38,807 nt of DNA, taken from assembly GCF_011045075.1 (NCBI RefSeq), contig NZ_JAAKZZ010000010.1, forward strand, positions 1 to 38,807. The letters run 5' to 3'. Both the position numbers and the translations under genes were made by a program. The stretch comes from Streptomyces boncukensis. GTDB lineage: Bacteria > Actinomycetota > Actinomycetes > Streptomycetales > Streptomycetaceae. The notes beneath the pieces are model-generated. The model saw only the letters and a program-made list of their open reading frames with translations, had not been told where the DNA came from and made no database searches. Shown one piece after another: positions 1-7,509 of this stretch (within the stretch, counting starts at the first letter, position 1; each line of letters begins with the position of its first letter).

Positions 1-1
1 C

Positions 2-673
2 CCCGGCGCGCCCGGCACCGGTGCTCCCGGGCGGCGCCGCCGGGTGAGCTGCACCCTGGTCGTCACCGTCGCCTGCGCCGTGGCCGCCGCGCTGCTCGGC
101 ACGTACTTCCTCGGCGTCCTCCCCGGCCAGGAGGGCAAGTCCGGCAACGACGCCGGGAAGTCCCCCGGCCCGCACGTGACCGCGAGCGGGCAGTCCTCGA
201 CCGACCCCGACCCCACCTCCTCCGACGGCGGGGGGTCCACCGAAGGCGCCACCGGCGGCGCCGAGCCGACCCCGACGGCCACCGGCCGGTCGTCCGAGCC
301 GCCCGGGAGCGGGGAGCCCGGCGCGGGCGCGGTCCCGGAGGCGTTCCTCGGCAAGTGGCAGGGGAACATCACCACCCAGAAGGGCCTCCCCGGCGGGCAG
401 CTCACCGTCACGATCAAGCAGGGCGCCAAGGGCGCCTTCGTCGCCAGCGGCGGGACCAGCCTCGCGGGCACCACGTGCGAGGGCCGGTGGAAGCTGCGTA
501 CGGCGAGCGCCAAGCGGCTCACCGCCGAGAGCGTCGGCACCTCCGACTCCCCGCTGTGCGACAACACGGACTCGACCGACGTCTTCACCCTCGGGGACGA
601 CGGCTCGCTGCGGTTCGCCTCGCGGGCCGGGCCCTCCGGGAAGCCCACGGGGACGCTCCGGAAGATCGGCTAG
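2..673 (+). CDS. C-terminal part of a membrane protein with an extracellular lipocalin-like domain (5' end outside window)
   Basis: The frame is open from the window edge, so the true start lies upstream; a GTG at 44 is in frame but is probably internal. The visible part reads as a Pro/Gly linker, a basic RRRR stop-transfer patch, one membrane helix ([20 protein letters not shown]), a long Ser/Thr/Pro/Gly-rich linker, and a folded tail of about 110 residues starting [11 protein letters not shown]. The tail has alternating beta-type segments and two cysteines that could form a disulfide (in TTCEG and SPLCDN). This is the layout of Streptomyces receptor-type Ser/Thr protein kinases, which have a cytoplasmic kinase, one helix and a secreted sensor. 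No kinase motif is inside the window, so that identity is inference. The stop at 671-673 lies 56 bp before mqnC. Confidence 0.7.
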   Translation, partial: PGAPGTGAPGRRRRVSCTLVVTVACAVAAALLGTYFLGVLPGQEGKSGNDAGKSPGPHVTASGQSSTDPDPTSSDGGGSTEGATGGAEPTPTATGRSSEPPGSGEPGAGAVPEAFLGKWQGNITTQKGLPGGQLTVTIKQGAKGAFVASGGTSLAGTTCEGRWKLRTASAKRLTAESVGTSDSPLCDNTDSTDVFTLGDDGSLRFASRAGPSGKPTGTLRKIG

Positions 674-729
674 GGGACTGGCGTACGCTGGACCGGTCGC
701 TGATCGGTCACGTGTGGAGGGAGGCGCCG

Positions 730-1938
730 GTGTCCCAGCCAGCGTCGAACGCCGAGCTGCAGTCCGTACTCGACCGGGCGGCCGACGGAGGGCGGATCAC
801 CGCCGAGGAGGCCCTGGACCTCTACCGCTCCGCGCCGCTGCACGCGCTCGGCGTCGCCGCCGACACCGTGCGGCGCCGCCGCTACGCCGGTACGGAGCAC
901 ATCGCGACGTACCTCATCGAGCGGAACATCAACTACACCAACGCCTGCGTGACGGCCTGCAAGTTCTGCGCCTTCTACGCCGCGCCCAAGAGCGACAAGG
1001 TGTGGGTGCGGGACCTGGAGGAGATCCTGCGCCGCTGCGCGGAGACCGTCGAGCTGGGCGGCACCCAGATCATGTTCCAGGGCGGCCACCACCCGGACTT
1101 CGGCGTCGAGTACTACGAGGAGCACTTCTCCGCGATCAAGAAGGCGTATCCGCAGCTCGTCATCCACTCGCTGGGCGCCAGCGAGGTGGAGCACATGTCG
1201 CGGATCTCGGGCGTGAGCGCCGAGGAGGCGATCCGCCGGATCCACAACGCCGGGCTGGACTCCTTCGCCGGAGCCGGGGCCGAGCTGCTCCCGGCCCGCG
1301 CCCGCAACGCCATCGCGCCGCTGAAGGAGAGCGGCGAGCGGTGGCTGGAGATCATGGAGATCGCGCACGGCCTCGGCGTCGAGTCCACCTCCACGATGCT
1401 GATGGGGACGGGCGAGACGAACGCCGAGCGGATCGAGCATCTGCGCATGATCCGCGACGTGCAGGACCGCACGGGCGGCTTCCGCGCCTTCATCCCGTAC
1501 ACCTACCAGCCCGAGAACAACCATCTGAAGGGCCGCACCCAGGCGACGCTCTTCGAGTATCTGCGCATGATCGCCATCGCGCGGCTCTTCCTCGACAACG
1601 TGGCGCACATCCAGGGCTCCTGGCTGACCACCGGCAAGGAGGCCGGCCAGCTCTCGCTGCACTACGGCGCGGACGACCTCGGCTCGGTGATGCTGGAGGA
1701 GAACGTCGTCTCCTCGGCGGGCGCCAGGCACCGCTCCAACCGGATGGAGCTGATCGAGCTGATCCGGGCCGCGGGCCGGGTCCCCGCGCAGCGCGCCACG
1801 ACGTACGAGCACCTCGCCGTGCACGAGGACCCCGCCGAGGACCCGGTGGACGACCGCGTCGTCTCCCATCTGGCCTCCACCGCGATCGAGGGCGGCACGG
1901 CGCACCCGGAGCTGCGGCTGGTCGAGGCCCGCCGGTGA
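730..1938 (+). CDS. mqnC: MqnC, cyclic dehypoxanthine futalosine synthase (radical SAM)
   Basis: MqnC converts dehypoxanthine futalosine to its cyclic form in the futalosine route to menaquinone, which Streptomyces uses instead of the classical Men route. The 402-residue product carries the radical-SAM cluster motif C73-x3-C77-x2-C80 ([13 protein letters not shown]), then GGxxP-like and QGGHHPDFG segments and the MqnC/MqnE-type C-terminal region ([23 protein letters not shown]). The GTG at 730 is chosen because GGAGGGAGG lies five bases upstream and residues follow the family from there; earlier in-frame starts would run into the preceding gene. A TACGCT hexamer (684-689) is a possible -10 without a visible -35. 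The stop overlaps the menG start (GTGA), so the two are translationally coupled. The CX3CX2C spacing and the menaquinone neighbours make MqnC more likely than MqnE. Confidence 0.95.
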   Translation: MSQPASNAELQSVLDRAADGGRITAEEALDLYRSAPLHALGVAADTVRRRRYAGTEHIATYLIERNINYTNACVTACKFCAFYAAPKSDKVWVRDLEEILRRCAETVELGGTQIMFQGGHHPDFGVEYYEEHFSAIKKAYPQLVIHSLGASEVEHMSRISGVSAEEAIRRIHNAGLDSFAGAGAELLPARARNAIAPLKESGERWLEIMEIAHGLGVESTSTMLMGTGETNAERIEHLRMIRDVQDRTGGFRAFIPYTYQPENNHLKGRTQATLFEYLRMIAIARLFLDNVAHIQGSWLTTGKEAGQLSLHYGADDLGSVMLEENVVSSAGARHRSNRMELIELIRAAGRVPAQRATTYEHLAVHEDPAEDPVDDRVVSHLASTAIEGGTAHPELRLVEARR

Positions 1939-2630
1939 CGCGCGCGAGCCTGGACAAGAAGCCGACCGACGTCGCCGCGATGTTCGACGCGGTGGCGGCG
2001 AAGTACGACGTGACCAACGACGTGCTGTCGCTCGGCCAGGCGCGGCTGTGGCGCCGCGCGGCGGCCCGCGCCGTGGACGCGCGCCCCGGCGAGCGGGTGC
2101 TGGACCTGGCGGCCGGCACCGGCACCTCGGCCCTCCCGTTCGCCGAGGCCGGCGCCTACACGGTGCCCTGCGACTTCTCGCTCGGCATGCTCGCCGAGGG
2201 CAAGCGGCGGCTGCCGTGGATGCCGTATGTGGCGGGCGACGCGACGCGGCTGCCGTTCGCGGACGGGGTCTTCGACGCCGTCACGATCTCCTTCGGGCTG
2301 CGGAACGTGAGCGATGTCGACGGGGCGCTGCGCGAGCTGCTGCGGGTGACCAGGCCGCGGGGCCGGGTGGTCGTCTGCGAGTTCAGCCACCCGACGTGGG
2401 CGCCGTTCCGCACGGTGTACGAGGAGTATCTGATGCGTGCCCTGCCGCCGGTGGCGCGGCGGGTGAGCAGCAGCCCGGACGCGTACGTCTACCTCGCCGA
2501 GTCCATCCAGGAGTGGCCCGCGCAGGCCGGGTTGGCCCGGCGGATGCAGGACGCCGGCTGGACCCGGGTGGCCTGGCGCAATCTGACGGGCGGCGTGGTC
2601 GCGCTGCACCGCGGCTTCAAGGGAGCCTAG
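1935..2630 (+). CDS. menG: MenG/UbiE demethylmenaquinone methyltransferase
   Basis: This cytoplasmic or peripheral SAM-dependent C-methyltransferase converts demethylmenaquinone to menaquinone, the last head-group step. The protein is 231 residues, normal for the family. It begins with the UbiE signature [19 protein letters not shown] (about 23-41), then SAM motif [11 protein letters not shown] (57-66), an acidic motif II region ([10 protein letters not shown]), the [20 protein letters not shown] segment, and the C-terminal GGVVALHRG motif. The GTG start at 1935 overlaps the mqnC stop by four bases (GTGA), so expression is coupled to mqnC. The gene is also named ubiE by homology; menG is preferred because the genome context is menaquinone. 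Confidence 0.95.
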   Translation: MTRASLDKKPTDVAAMFDAVAAKYDVTNDVLSLGQARLWRRAAARAVDARPGERVLDLAAGTGTSALPFAEAGAYTVPCDFSLGMLAEGKRRLPWMPYVAGDATRLPFADGVFDAVTISFGLRNVSDVDGALRELLRVTRPRGRVVVCEFSHPTWAPFRTVYEEYLMRALPPVARRVSSSPDAYVYLAESIQEWPAQAGLARRMQDAGWTRVAWRNLTGGVVALHRGFKGA

Positions 2631-2692
2631 CGGGCTCTCCGGCCGGTCCATGGTTGCCCTTTGCCGGGCGCGGACTCCCCGGGCGCCCCGCA

Positions 2693-2698
2693 TAGACT
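2693..2698 (+). promoter_or_regulatory. Possible -10 hexamer for the reductase gene
   Basis: TAGACT matches the Streptomyces housekeeping TANNNT pattern and sits about 49 bases before the GTG start of the next gene, in a 116-bp gap after menG. No good TTGAC-like -35 is placed at 17-18 bases, so this is only suggestive. The gene could also be read through from menG. Confidence 0.3.
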
Positions 2699-2746
2699 GC
2701 TCCGGACACCACCAACGCACACAGCGACATGTACGCGGGAGTCCTC

Positions 2747-4024
2747 GTGGCCGACGAACAGCACAGCGCGGACGTCATCGTCGTCGGCGCGGGCCCTGCC
2801 GGGTCCACGACCGCCTACCACCTCGCCCGCAGCGGACTCGACGTACTGCTGCTGGAGAAGACCGCGTTCCCCCGCGAGAAGGTCTGCGGCGACGGGCTGA
2901 CGCCGCGCGCCGTCAAGCAGCTCGTGGCCATGGGCATCGACGTCTCCGAGGAGGCGGGCTGGCTGCGCAACCAGGGGCTGCGGATCATCGGCGGCGGCCA
3001 GCGGCTCCAGCTGGACTGGCCCGAGCTGGCCAGCTACCCGGACTACGGACTGGTCCGCAAGCGCGACGACTTCGACGACCAGCTCGCCCGCCAGGCCGAG
3101 AAGGCGGGCGCGCGCCTGATCGAGCGCTGCAACGTCGGCGACCCCGTGCTCGACGAGCGCACCGGGCGGGTCACGGGCGTGGCGGCGAAGCTGGGCGAGG
3201 AGAAGCGGCCGGTCACCTTCCACGCGCCCGTCGTGGTCGCGGCGGACGGCAACTCCACGCGGCTGTCGCTGAAGATGGGCCTGCACCGGCGCGAGGACCG
3301 CCCGATGGGCGTCGCGGTGCGCACCTACTTCACCTCGCCCCGGCACGACGACGACTACCTGGAGTCCTGGCTGGAGCTGTGGGACCGGCGCGGCCCCCAG
3401 GACCGCCTGCTGCCCGGCTACGGCTGGATCTTCGGGATGGGCGACGGCACCAGCAACGTCGGGCTCGGCGTGCTGAACACCTCCGCGTCCTTCAAGGACC
3501 TGGACTGGCGCGAGATCCTCAAGGCGTGGTGCGCGTCGATGCCCCAGGAGTGGGGCTACACGCCGGAGAACATGACCGGCCCCATCCGCGGCGCCGCGCT
3601 CCCCATGGCGTTCAACCGGCAGCCGCACTACACCCGCGGCCTGCTGCTCGTCGGCGACGCGGGCGGCCTGGTGAACCCGTTCAACGGGGAGGGCATCGCG
3701 TACGCCATGGAGTCCGGCGCCATCGCAGCCGAGACCATCGTGCAGGCGCAGGCCCGCACGACCCCGGCGCAGCGGGAGCTGACCCTGCGCCACTACCCGA
3801 AGATCCTCAAGGACACCTACGGCGGCTACTACACGATGGGCCGCGGCTTCGTGAAGCTCATCGGCAACCCGAAGGTGATGAAGCTGGCGGCGGAGCGCGG
3901 CCTGTCCCACCCGCTGCTGATGCGGTTCACCCTGAAGATGCTGGCGAACCTGACGGACCCGACGGGCGGCGACGCGATGGACCGCATCATCAACGGCCTG
4001 GCGAAGGTCGCCCCGCGCTCCTAG
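2747..4024 (+). CDS. Geranylgeranyl reductase family flavoprotein (likely menaquinone tail saturase, MenJ-like)
   Basis: This is a 425-residue FAD-dependent oxidoreductase of the geranylgeranyl reductase family. It has an N-terminal dinucleotide fold (VIVVGAGPAGSTTAYHL, GAGPAG at 14-19), the family segment PREKVCGDGLTPRAV (about 42-56), and the second FAD motif VGDAGGLVNPFNGEGIAYAMESG starting near 301. These enzymes reduce double bonds in isoprenoid chains. Next to menG and in the same window as a polyprenyl synthase, the likely job is partial saturation of the menaquinone tail, as for mycobacterial MenJ; that is inference. The GTG at 2747 is chosen because GGGAG (2737-2741) sits five bases upstream. 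The ATG at 2729 in frame has no Shine-Dalgarno sequence. A strong terminator follows the stop. Confidence 0.88.
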   Translation: MADEQHSADVIVVGAGPAGSTTAYHLARSGLDVLLLEKTAFPREKVCGDGLTPRAVKQLVAMGIDVSEEAGWLRNQGLRIIGGGQRLQLDWPELASYPDYGLVRKRDDFDDQLARQAEKAGARLIERCNVGDPVLDERTGRVTGVAAKLGEEKRPVTFHAPVVVAADGNSTRLSLKMGLHRREDRPMGVAVRTYFTSPRHDDDYLESWLELWDRRGPQDRLLPGYGWIFGMGDGTSNVGLGVLNTSASFKDLDWREILKAWCASMPQEWGYTPENMTGPIRGAALPMAFNRQPHYTRGLLLVGDAGGLVNPFNGEGIAYAMESGAIAAETIVQAQARTTPAQRELTLRHYPKILKDTYGGYYTMGRGFVKLIGNPKVMKLAAERGLSHPLLMRFTLKMLANLTDPTGGDAMDRIINGLAKVAPRS

Positions 4025-4057
4025 GGCCCCCTCTTCCCGTACTACACGTACACATAC

Positions 4058-4092
4058 GAAGGGCCCACCGCGACGCGCGCGGTGGGCCCTTC
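4058..4092 (+). terminator. Strong hairpin terminator, probably bidirectional
   Basis: A perfect 15-bp stem (left arm GAAGGGCCCACCGCG at 4058-4072, right arm 4078-4092) with a 5-base loop lies 34 bp after the reductase stop and before the converging NlpC/P60 gene. It lacks a T tract, as usual for Streptomyces terminators. Confidence 0.85.
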
Positions 4093-4132
4093 GGGAGTTC
4101 GGGAGGACGGGAGCGAGGCCACGGGCCCCACA

Positions 4133-4193
4133 AGCGGCCACAGGGCCTCTCAGCGGCCACAGAGGGCCACAGAGGGCCTCAGGGGCCTCAGAG
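4133..4193. repeat. Short imperfect tandem repeat (AGCGGCCACA / GAGGGCCACA / GAGGGCCTCA type)
   Basis: Units of about 10 bases built on GGCCACAG or GGCCTCAG recur between the terminator and the end of the converging NlpC/P60 gene, whose last codon is just inside the repeat. This looks like slippage-prone, non-coding sequence. No function is visible. Confidence 0.6.
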
Positions 4194-5093
4194 GACGCGG
4201 ACGGCGCCCGTCGGGCGGTCGTAGCTCATGTCCCGCTCCACGATGCCCGTGGAGGAGTTCTGGGCGCCGATGAACTTGCCGCCGCCGACGTAGACGGCGA
4301 CGTGGTGCGCGCTGCCCTTGCCGCCCCAGTAGAGGATGTCGCCGGGCTGCAGATTGCTCAGCGAGACCTCGGTGCCGGTGCTGGACTGCGGCTGCGAGGT
4401 GCGCGGCAGGTTCACGCCGACCTGCTTGAACGCGGCCTGGGTCAGGCCCGAGCAGTCGAACGCGGAGGGGCCGGTGGCGCCCAGTACATAGGACTTGCCG
4501 ACCTGGGCCCGCAGGAAGCTGATGACGGTCGAGACGTTGCCGCTGCCGGCCGTCCGGGTCGGCGCGGAGGCGGTGGACGTGGACTGGGCGGAGGCCGACT
4601 GCCCGGACGCCGACGCGGTCTTCACCGAGCCGCGGTCGTCCGAGCGCTCGGCGCGGGCCTTCTCGGCCCGCTCGGCGGCTGCGGCGCGGGCCGCCTTGCG
4701 CGCCGCCTCGGCCTTGCGCGCGGCCTCGGCCTTCGCCTGGGCTTCGGCCTTGGCCTTCGCCTTGGCCTCCGCTTCGGCCTTCGCCTTGTTCTCCTTCGCC
4801 TGCTCCCTGGCCTGGGAGACCGCGGAGCCCTGGGCCTGCTGCAGTTCGTACTGCATGGCCGACTGCTGGATCGAGTCGGCCGCCTGTGAGGCGGAGCTGG
4901 CCAGGTCGCCGGAGAGGGTCGGCATCTCGACGGTCTCGGCCGGGGACTTCTCGTCGGCCGCGAACGCCGGGGCGTTGGCCGCGGTGAGCGCGATGGTGCC
5001 CATGACGCCGCCCGTCACACCCGCACGCAGCGCCGTATTCATCTTGCTGTTGCGGGGCTTCCGGTGGCTGGGTATCTGAGCTGTCGGGGACAT
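4188..5093 (-). CDS. Secreted NlpC/P60 (C40) cell-wall endopeptidase with coiled-coil linker
   Basis: The 301-residue product is a peptidoglycan hydrolase exported to the cell wall. The N terminus has a basic region (HRKPRNSK) and a hydrophobic signal ending around ANAPAFA-ADE (residue 46). An Ala/Lys/Glu-rich segment (about 95-150) is predicted coiled coil, then a Ser/Thr linker. The C-terminal NlpC/P60 domain (about 187-301) has the catalytic Cys214 in AFDCSGLTQ and His264 in HHVAVYVGGG. NlpC/P60 enzymes usually cut the D-gamma-Glu to diamino acid bond of stem peptides. The first ATG (5093) has no Shine-Dalgarno, but a promoter-like pair ends seven bases upstream, suggesting a leaderless message. 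A second ATG at 5042 (Met18) is also possible but has no Shine-Dalgarno either. It diverges from nuoA. Confidence 0.9.
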   Translation of the reverse strand: MSPTAQIPSHRKPRNSKMNTALRAGVTGGVMGTIALTAANAPAFAADEKSPAETVEMPTLSGDLASSASQAADSIQQSAMQYELQQAQGSAVSQAREQAKENKAKAEAEAKAKAKAEAQAKAEAARKAEAARKAARAAAAERAEKARAERSDDRGSVKTASASGQSASAQSTSTASAPTRTAGSGNVSTVISFLRAQVGKSYVLGATGPSAFDCSGLTQAAFKQVGVNLPRTSQPQSSTGTEVSLSNLQPGDILYWGGKGSAHHVAVYVGGGKFIGAQNSSTGIVERDMSYDRPTGAVRVL

Positions 5094-5100
5094 GGGGGCA

Positions 5101-5130
5101 TGCCTAGCAGGAGCGCGAGGGTCGGCTCAA
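5101..5130 (-). promoter_or_regulatory. Putative promoter of the NlpC/P60 gene giving a leaderless transcript
   Basis: On the minus strand TTGAGC (5130-5125) and TAGGCA (5106-5101) are separated by 18 bases. The ATG at 5093 begins seven bases beyond the -10, which would put transcription start at or within a base of the start codon. The -10 lacks the final T of TANNNT. Confidence 0.4.
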
Positions 5131-5643
5131 CAATCGTGCGATGCGCCACAGTCGTCGCGTACACGCTCCGCCGGACCCTCCGGCGCCGGGTGAACGACGT
5201 GTTCCGCAGGTACAGGCAATGGCCCATCAGGGGCCTGTGTACTGGCACTTGTCCGCTTTGCCGGAATACGGTAACGGAGCTATCACGGCCGGCGGCGGGA
5301 CGCAAAGACGGCCGCGGGGCCCGGGGGTGGCCAGTGGCGCAGCTCACATTCACGAATTCAACTCTCCCGGCAAATCGGACGTTGACTCCGAATCACCCGG
5401 ATGAGCGGCGGGTCCCGACGGTGCCGGGGGGCGATGGTGAAGAGGTTCACGACCGGGCGCCGCGAGTGGTTGGCGCTTATCAGGAGAATCCGTCCAGCGC
5501 GAATTTGCCCCAGCAGGCACGTGCCTGGTACAGCAATCCGCCCTCAACGGCTCTGAGCACGCTGGAACGTTCACCCAAGGTGATCATTTCAGGGCTTTGC
5601 GTGTGAAGATCATCGTTCGTCGGACGGAATGATTCCCCGTCAG

Positions 5644-5690
5644 GTGGTGGAGATCACAAAGCGGTTGTGGACCCCCGTGTCGCAGATCAC
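5644..5690 (+). promoter_or_regulatory. Pair of Crp-like motifs (GTG-N6-ATCAC) upstream of nuoA
   Basis: GTGGTGGAGATCAC (5644-5657) and GTGTCGCAGATCAC (5677-5690) are spaced exactly 33 bases apart, about three helical turns. As I recall, the Streptomyces coelicolor Crp consensus is GTG-N6-GNCAC; both copies differ from it only at the G, where they share an A. The second copy covers the expected -35 region of the nuo promoter. Binding by Crp is inference. Confidence 0.4.
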
Positions 5691-5703
5691 AGAGCCCCGG
5701 GCT

Positions 5704-5709
5704 TAAGAT
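5704..5709 (+). promoter_or_regulatory. Probable -10 element of the nuo operon promoter
   Basis: TAAGAT fits TANNNT. It lies 16 bases before the Rex operator, so transcription would start around 5716 and the operator would cover about +10 to +27. No TTGAC-like -35 is visible at the right distance; that position overlaps the second Crp-like motif, which would suit an activator-dependent promoter. Confidence 0.45.
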
Positions 5710-5724
5710 GCCTGCGAACAGGGC

Positions 5725-5742
5725 TTGTGAACTGCCTCACAT
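5725..5742 (+). promoter_or_regulatory. Rex operator (NADH/NAD+ redox control of nuo)
   Basis: TTGTGAACTGCCTCACAT matches the Rex operator pattern TTGTGAA-N4-TTCACAA at 12 of 14 specified positions; the left half is perfect and the right half keeps TCACA. Rex is the Streptomyces repressor that leaves DNA when the NADH/NAD+ ratio rises, and as I recall nuoA-N was among its proposed targets in S. coelicolor. The site lies just downstream of the -10, a repressor position. Confidence 0.78.
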
Positions 5743-5755
5743 AGGAGCGATCTTC

Positions 5756-5827
5756 GTGGGGGAGTACCGCGGGCCAGCGGTCTGCCGGCAGTCAGAGTCG
5801 ACGCCTGGAAGGAGACGGGTGCGGTGA
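5756..5827 (+). CDS. Putative 23-residue leader peptide overlapping nuoA
   Basis: A GTG at 5756 is preceded by AGGAG (5744-5747 core) with eight bases of spacing, directly after the Rex operator. The frame encodes VGEYRGPAVCRQSESTPGRR plus three residues, and its TGA (5825-5827) overlaps the nuoA GTG (5824-5826) as GTGA. The nuoA Shine-Dalgarno lies inside it. This is the same stop-start coupling used throughout the operon. The peptide has a basic tail and no recognised motif. It may be chance in a GC-rich genome. Confidence 0.27.
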   Translation: MGEYRGPAVCRQSESTPGRRRVR

Positions 5828-6183
5828 ACGTCTACACACCAATCCTTGTACTGGGAGCCATCGCGGCGGCCTTCGCGATCTTCTCCGTCGTCCTCGCCTC
5901 CGTCGTCGGCCCCAAGCGCTACAACCGGGCCAAGCTCGACGCGTACGAGTGCGGGATCGAGCCCACGCCGCAGCCCGAGGGAGGCGGCCGCTTCCCGGTG
6001 AAGTACTACCTGACGGCGATGCTCTTCATCATCTTCGACATCGAAATCGTCTTCCTCTACCCGTGGGCCGTCCACTTCGACTCACTGGGGATGTTCGGCC
6101 TCGTCGAAATGCTGGTCTTCGTCGCCCTCATCGGTATCGCGTACGCCTACGACTGGCGGCGCGGCGGCCTGGAATGGGACTAG
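5824..6183 (+). CDS. nuoA: NuoA, NADH-quinone oxidoreductase subunit A
   Basis: NuoA is a small membrane subunit of complex I at the junction between the peripheral and membrane arms. The 119-residue protein has three transmembrane helices and the conserved cytoplasmic loop LDAYECGIEPTP (about 38-49), whose Cys is part of the quinone-site loop that moves in the active/deactive transition in mitochondrial ND3. The motif FDIEIVFLYPWAV in helix 2 is diagnostic. The GTG at 5824 has AAGGAGA (5809-5815) eight bases upstream. It is the first gene of the 14-gene operon; nuoB follows after 16 bases. Confidence 0.96.
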   Translation: MNVYTPILVLGAIAAAFAIFSVVLASVVGPKRYNRAKLDAYECGIEPTPQPEGGGRFPVKYYLTAMLFIIFDIEIVFLYPWAVHFDSLGMFGLVEMLVFVALIGIAYAYDWRRGGLEWD

Positions 6184-6199
6184 GGGCAGGGGTTAAGCA

Positions 6200-6772
6200 A
6201 TGGGACTGGAAGAGAAGCTGCCGAGCGGTTTTCTGCTCACCACCGTCGAGAAGGTGGCCGGGATGGCGCGCAAGTCGTCCATCTTCCCGGCGACCTTCGG
6301 GCTCGCCTGCTGCGCCATCGAGATGATGACGACCGGCGCCGGGCGCTACGACCTCGCGCGCTTCGGCATGGAGGTCTTCCGCGGCTCCCCGCGCCAGGCC
6401 GACCTCATGATCGTCGCGGGCCGGGTCAGCCAGAAGATGGCGCCGGTGCTGCGGCAGGTCTACGACCAGATGCCCAACCCGAAGTGGGTGATCTCCATGG
6501 GTGTCTGCGCGTCGTCGGGCGGGATGTTCAACAACTACGCGATCGTGCAGGGCGTCGATCACGTCGTGCCGGTCGACATCTATCTCCCCGGCTGTCCGCC
6601 GCGCCCCGAGATGCTGCAGGACGCCATTCTCAAGCTGCACGAGCAGATCCGGACCTCCAAGCTCGGCGTCAACCAGCAGGAGGCGGCCCGCGAGGCGGAG
6701 GAAGCGGCGAAGAAAGCCCTCCCCACGATCGAGATGCCCCTCTCGTCCGAAAAGAAAGGGCTCCCCCGGTGA
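6200..6772 (+). CDS. nuoB: NuoB, complex I subunit B (cluster N2)
   Basis: NuoB carries the terminal 4Fe-4S cluster N2, which passes electrons to menaquinone. The 190-residue protein has the four ligands Cys37, Cys38, Cys103 and Cys132, with the same spacing as the E. coli ligands (63, 64, 129, 158). The motifs [21 protein letters not shown] and LPGCPPRPE are intact. The tail after about residue 155 is charged and Ala/Glu-rich, as in other actinobacterial NuoB. The ATG at 6200 follows an AGGGG-rich stretch. The stop overlaps the nuoC GTG (GTGA). Confidence 0.97.
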   Translation: MGLEEKLPSGFLLTTVEKVAGMARKSSIFPATFGLACCAIEMMTTGAGRYDLARFGMEVFRGSPRQADLMIVAGRVSQKMAPVLRQVYDQMPNPKWVISMGVCASSGGMFNNYAIVQGVDHVVPVDIYLPGCPPRPEMLQDAILKLHEQIRTSKLGVNQQEAAREAEEAAKKALPTIEMPLSSEKKGLPR

Positions 6773-7509
6773 GTGACGAGCATCTGAACGGAGACGCGAA
6801 CGGCGCGCCCCCCGCGCCGCGCGGGGGGCGCGGCGAGGTCATCGGCGTCCGGCACGGCATGTTCGGCGCCAGCAACGGCGGCGACACCTCCGGCTACGGC
6901 GGCCTCGTCCGCACCGTCCGGCTGCCCGGCGCCAGCGAGCGCCCGTACGGCGGGCCGCGCGGCGAAGCGGCCTGGTTCGACGAGGTCGCCGACGAACTGG
7001 AGGGCGCGCTGGAGGAGCAGGGGCTGCTCCCCGAGAACGCCATCGAGAGGACCGTCGTGGACCGCGACGAGCTCACCTTCCACATCGCCCGCGAACACCT
7101 GCCGCGGGTGGCCCGCACCCTGCGCGACGACCCGGCCCTCCGCTTCGAGCTGTGCACCGGCGTCAGCGGCGTCCACTACCTCCAGGACGCGGGCCGCGAG
7201 CTGCACGCCGTCTACCACCTGCGCTCGATCACCCACAACCGGCTGATCCGGCTGGAGGTCACCGCGCCCGACGACGACCCGCGCATCCCCTCGATCGTCG
7301 ACGTCTACCCGACCAACGACTGGCACGAGCGCGAGGCGTACGACTTCTTCGGCCTGGTCTTCGACGGGCACCCGGCGCTGGCGCGGATCATGATGCCGGA
7401 CGACTGGCAGGGCTTCCCGCAGCGCAAGGACTACCCCCTCGGCGGCATCCCCGTCGAGTACAAGGGCGCCCAGATTCCGGCTCCGGACCAGCGGAGGTCG
7501 TACAGCTGA
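6769..7509 (+). CDS. nuoC: NuoC, complex I 30-kDa subunit
   Basis: NuoC is a peripheral-arm subunit without cofactors that supports NuoB and NuoD. The 246-residue protein has an actinobacterial N-terminal extension of about 65 residues rich in Gly/Pro, then the 30-kDa domain with the signature [11 protein letters not shown] (185-195) and the tail [16 protein letters not shown]. It is separate from nuoD here, unlike the fused gene of E. coli. The GTG at 6769 overlaps the nuoB stop by four bases, and the stop overlaps the nuoD ATG. Confidence 0.95.
   Translation: MSDEHLNGDANGAPPAPRGGRGEVIGVRHGMFGASNGGDTSGYGGLVRTVRLPGASERPYGGPRGEAAWFDEVADELEGALEEQGLLPENAIERTVVDRDELTFHIAREHLPRVARTLRDDPALRFELCTGVSGVHYLQDAGRELHAVYHLRSITHNRLIRLEVTAPDDDPRIPSIVDVYPTNDWHEREAYDFFGLVFDGHPALARIMMPDDWQGFPQRKDYPLGGIPVEYKGAQIPAPDQRRSYS

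Larger units (their letters stand above)
5094..5823. other. 730-bp divergent regulatory region between the NlpC/P60 gene and nuoA
   Basis: This is the largest non-coding stretch. The left part (5094-5130) holds the hydrolase promoter. Positions 5208-5243 can fold on either strand: a GGCCC/GGGCC stem nested in a bulged GTAC...GTAC stem. The middle (about 5340-5640) is relatively AT-rich for this genome with no convincing reading frame. The right part (5644-5823) holds two Crp-like motifs, a -10 element, a Rex operator, a possible leader peptide and the nuoA ribosome site. I looked for the conserved blocks of the c-di-AMP (ydaO) riboswitch, common before Streptomyces cell-wall hydrolases, and did not see them. 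Confidence 0.7.

Noticed and set aside
2729-2746. ATG start for the reductase gene at 2729
   Set aside because: It has no Shine-Dalgarno sequence, while the GTG 18 bases downstream is well placed after GGGAG and starts the protein near the FAD fold.
5064-5606. A 180-codon plus-strand frame in the region before nuoA
   Set aside because: Composition is unlike the coding sequences, it overlaps the hydrolase promoter and start, and there is no ribosome site or domain.
5094-5823. c-di-AMP (ydaO) riboswitch before the NlpC/P60 gene
   Set aside because: This riboswitch often precedes Streptomyces cell-wall hydrolases, but I could not find its conserved blocks on either strand, and a leaderless start better explains the lack of a ribosome site.
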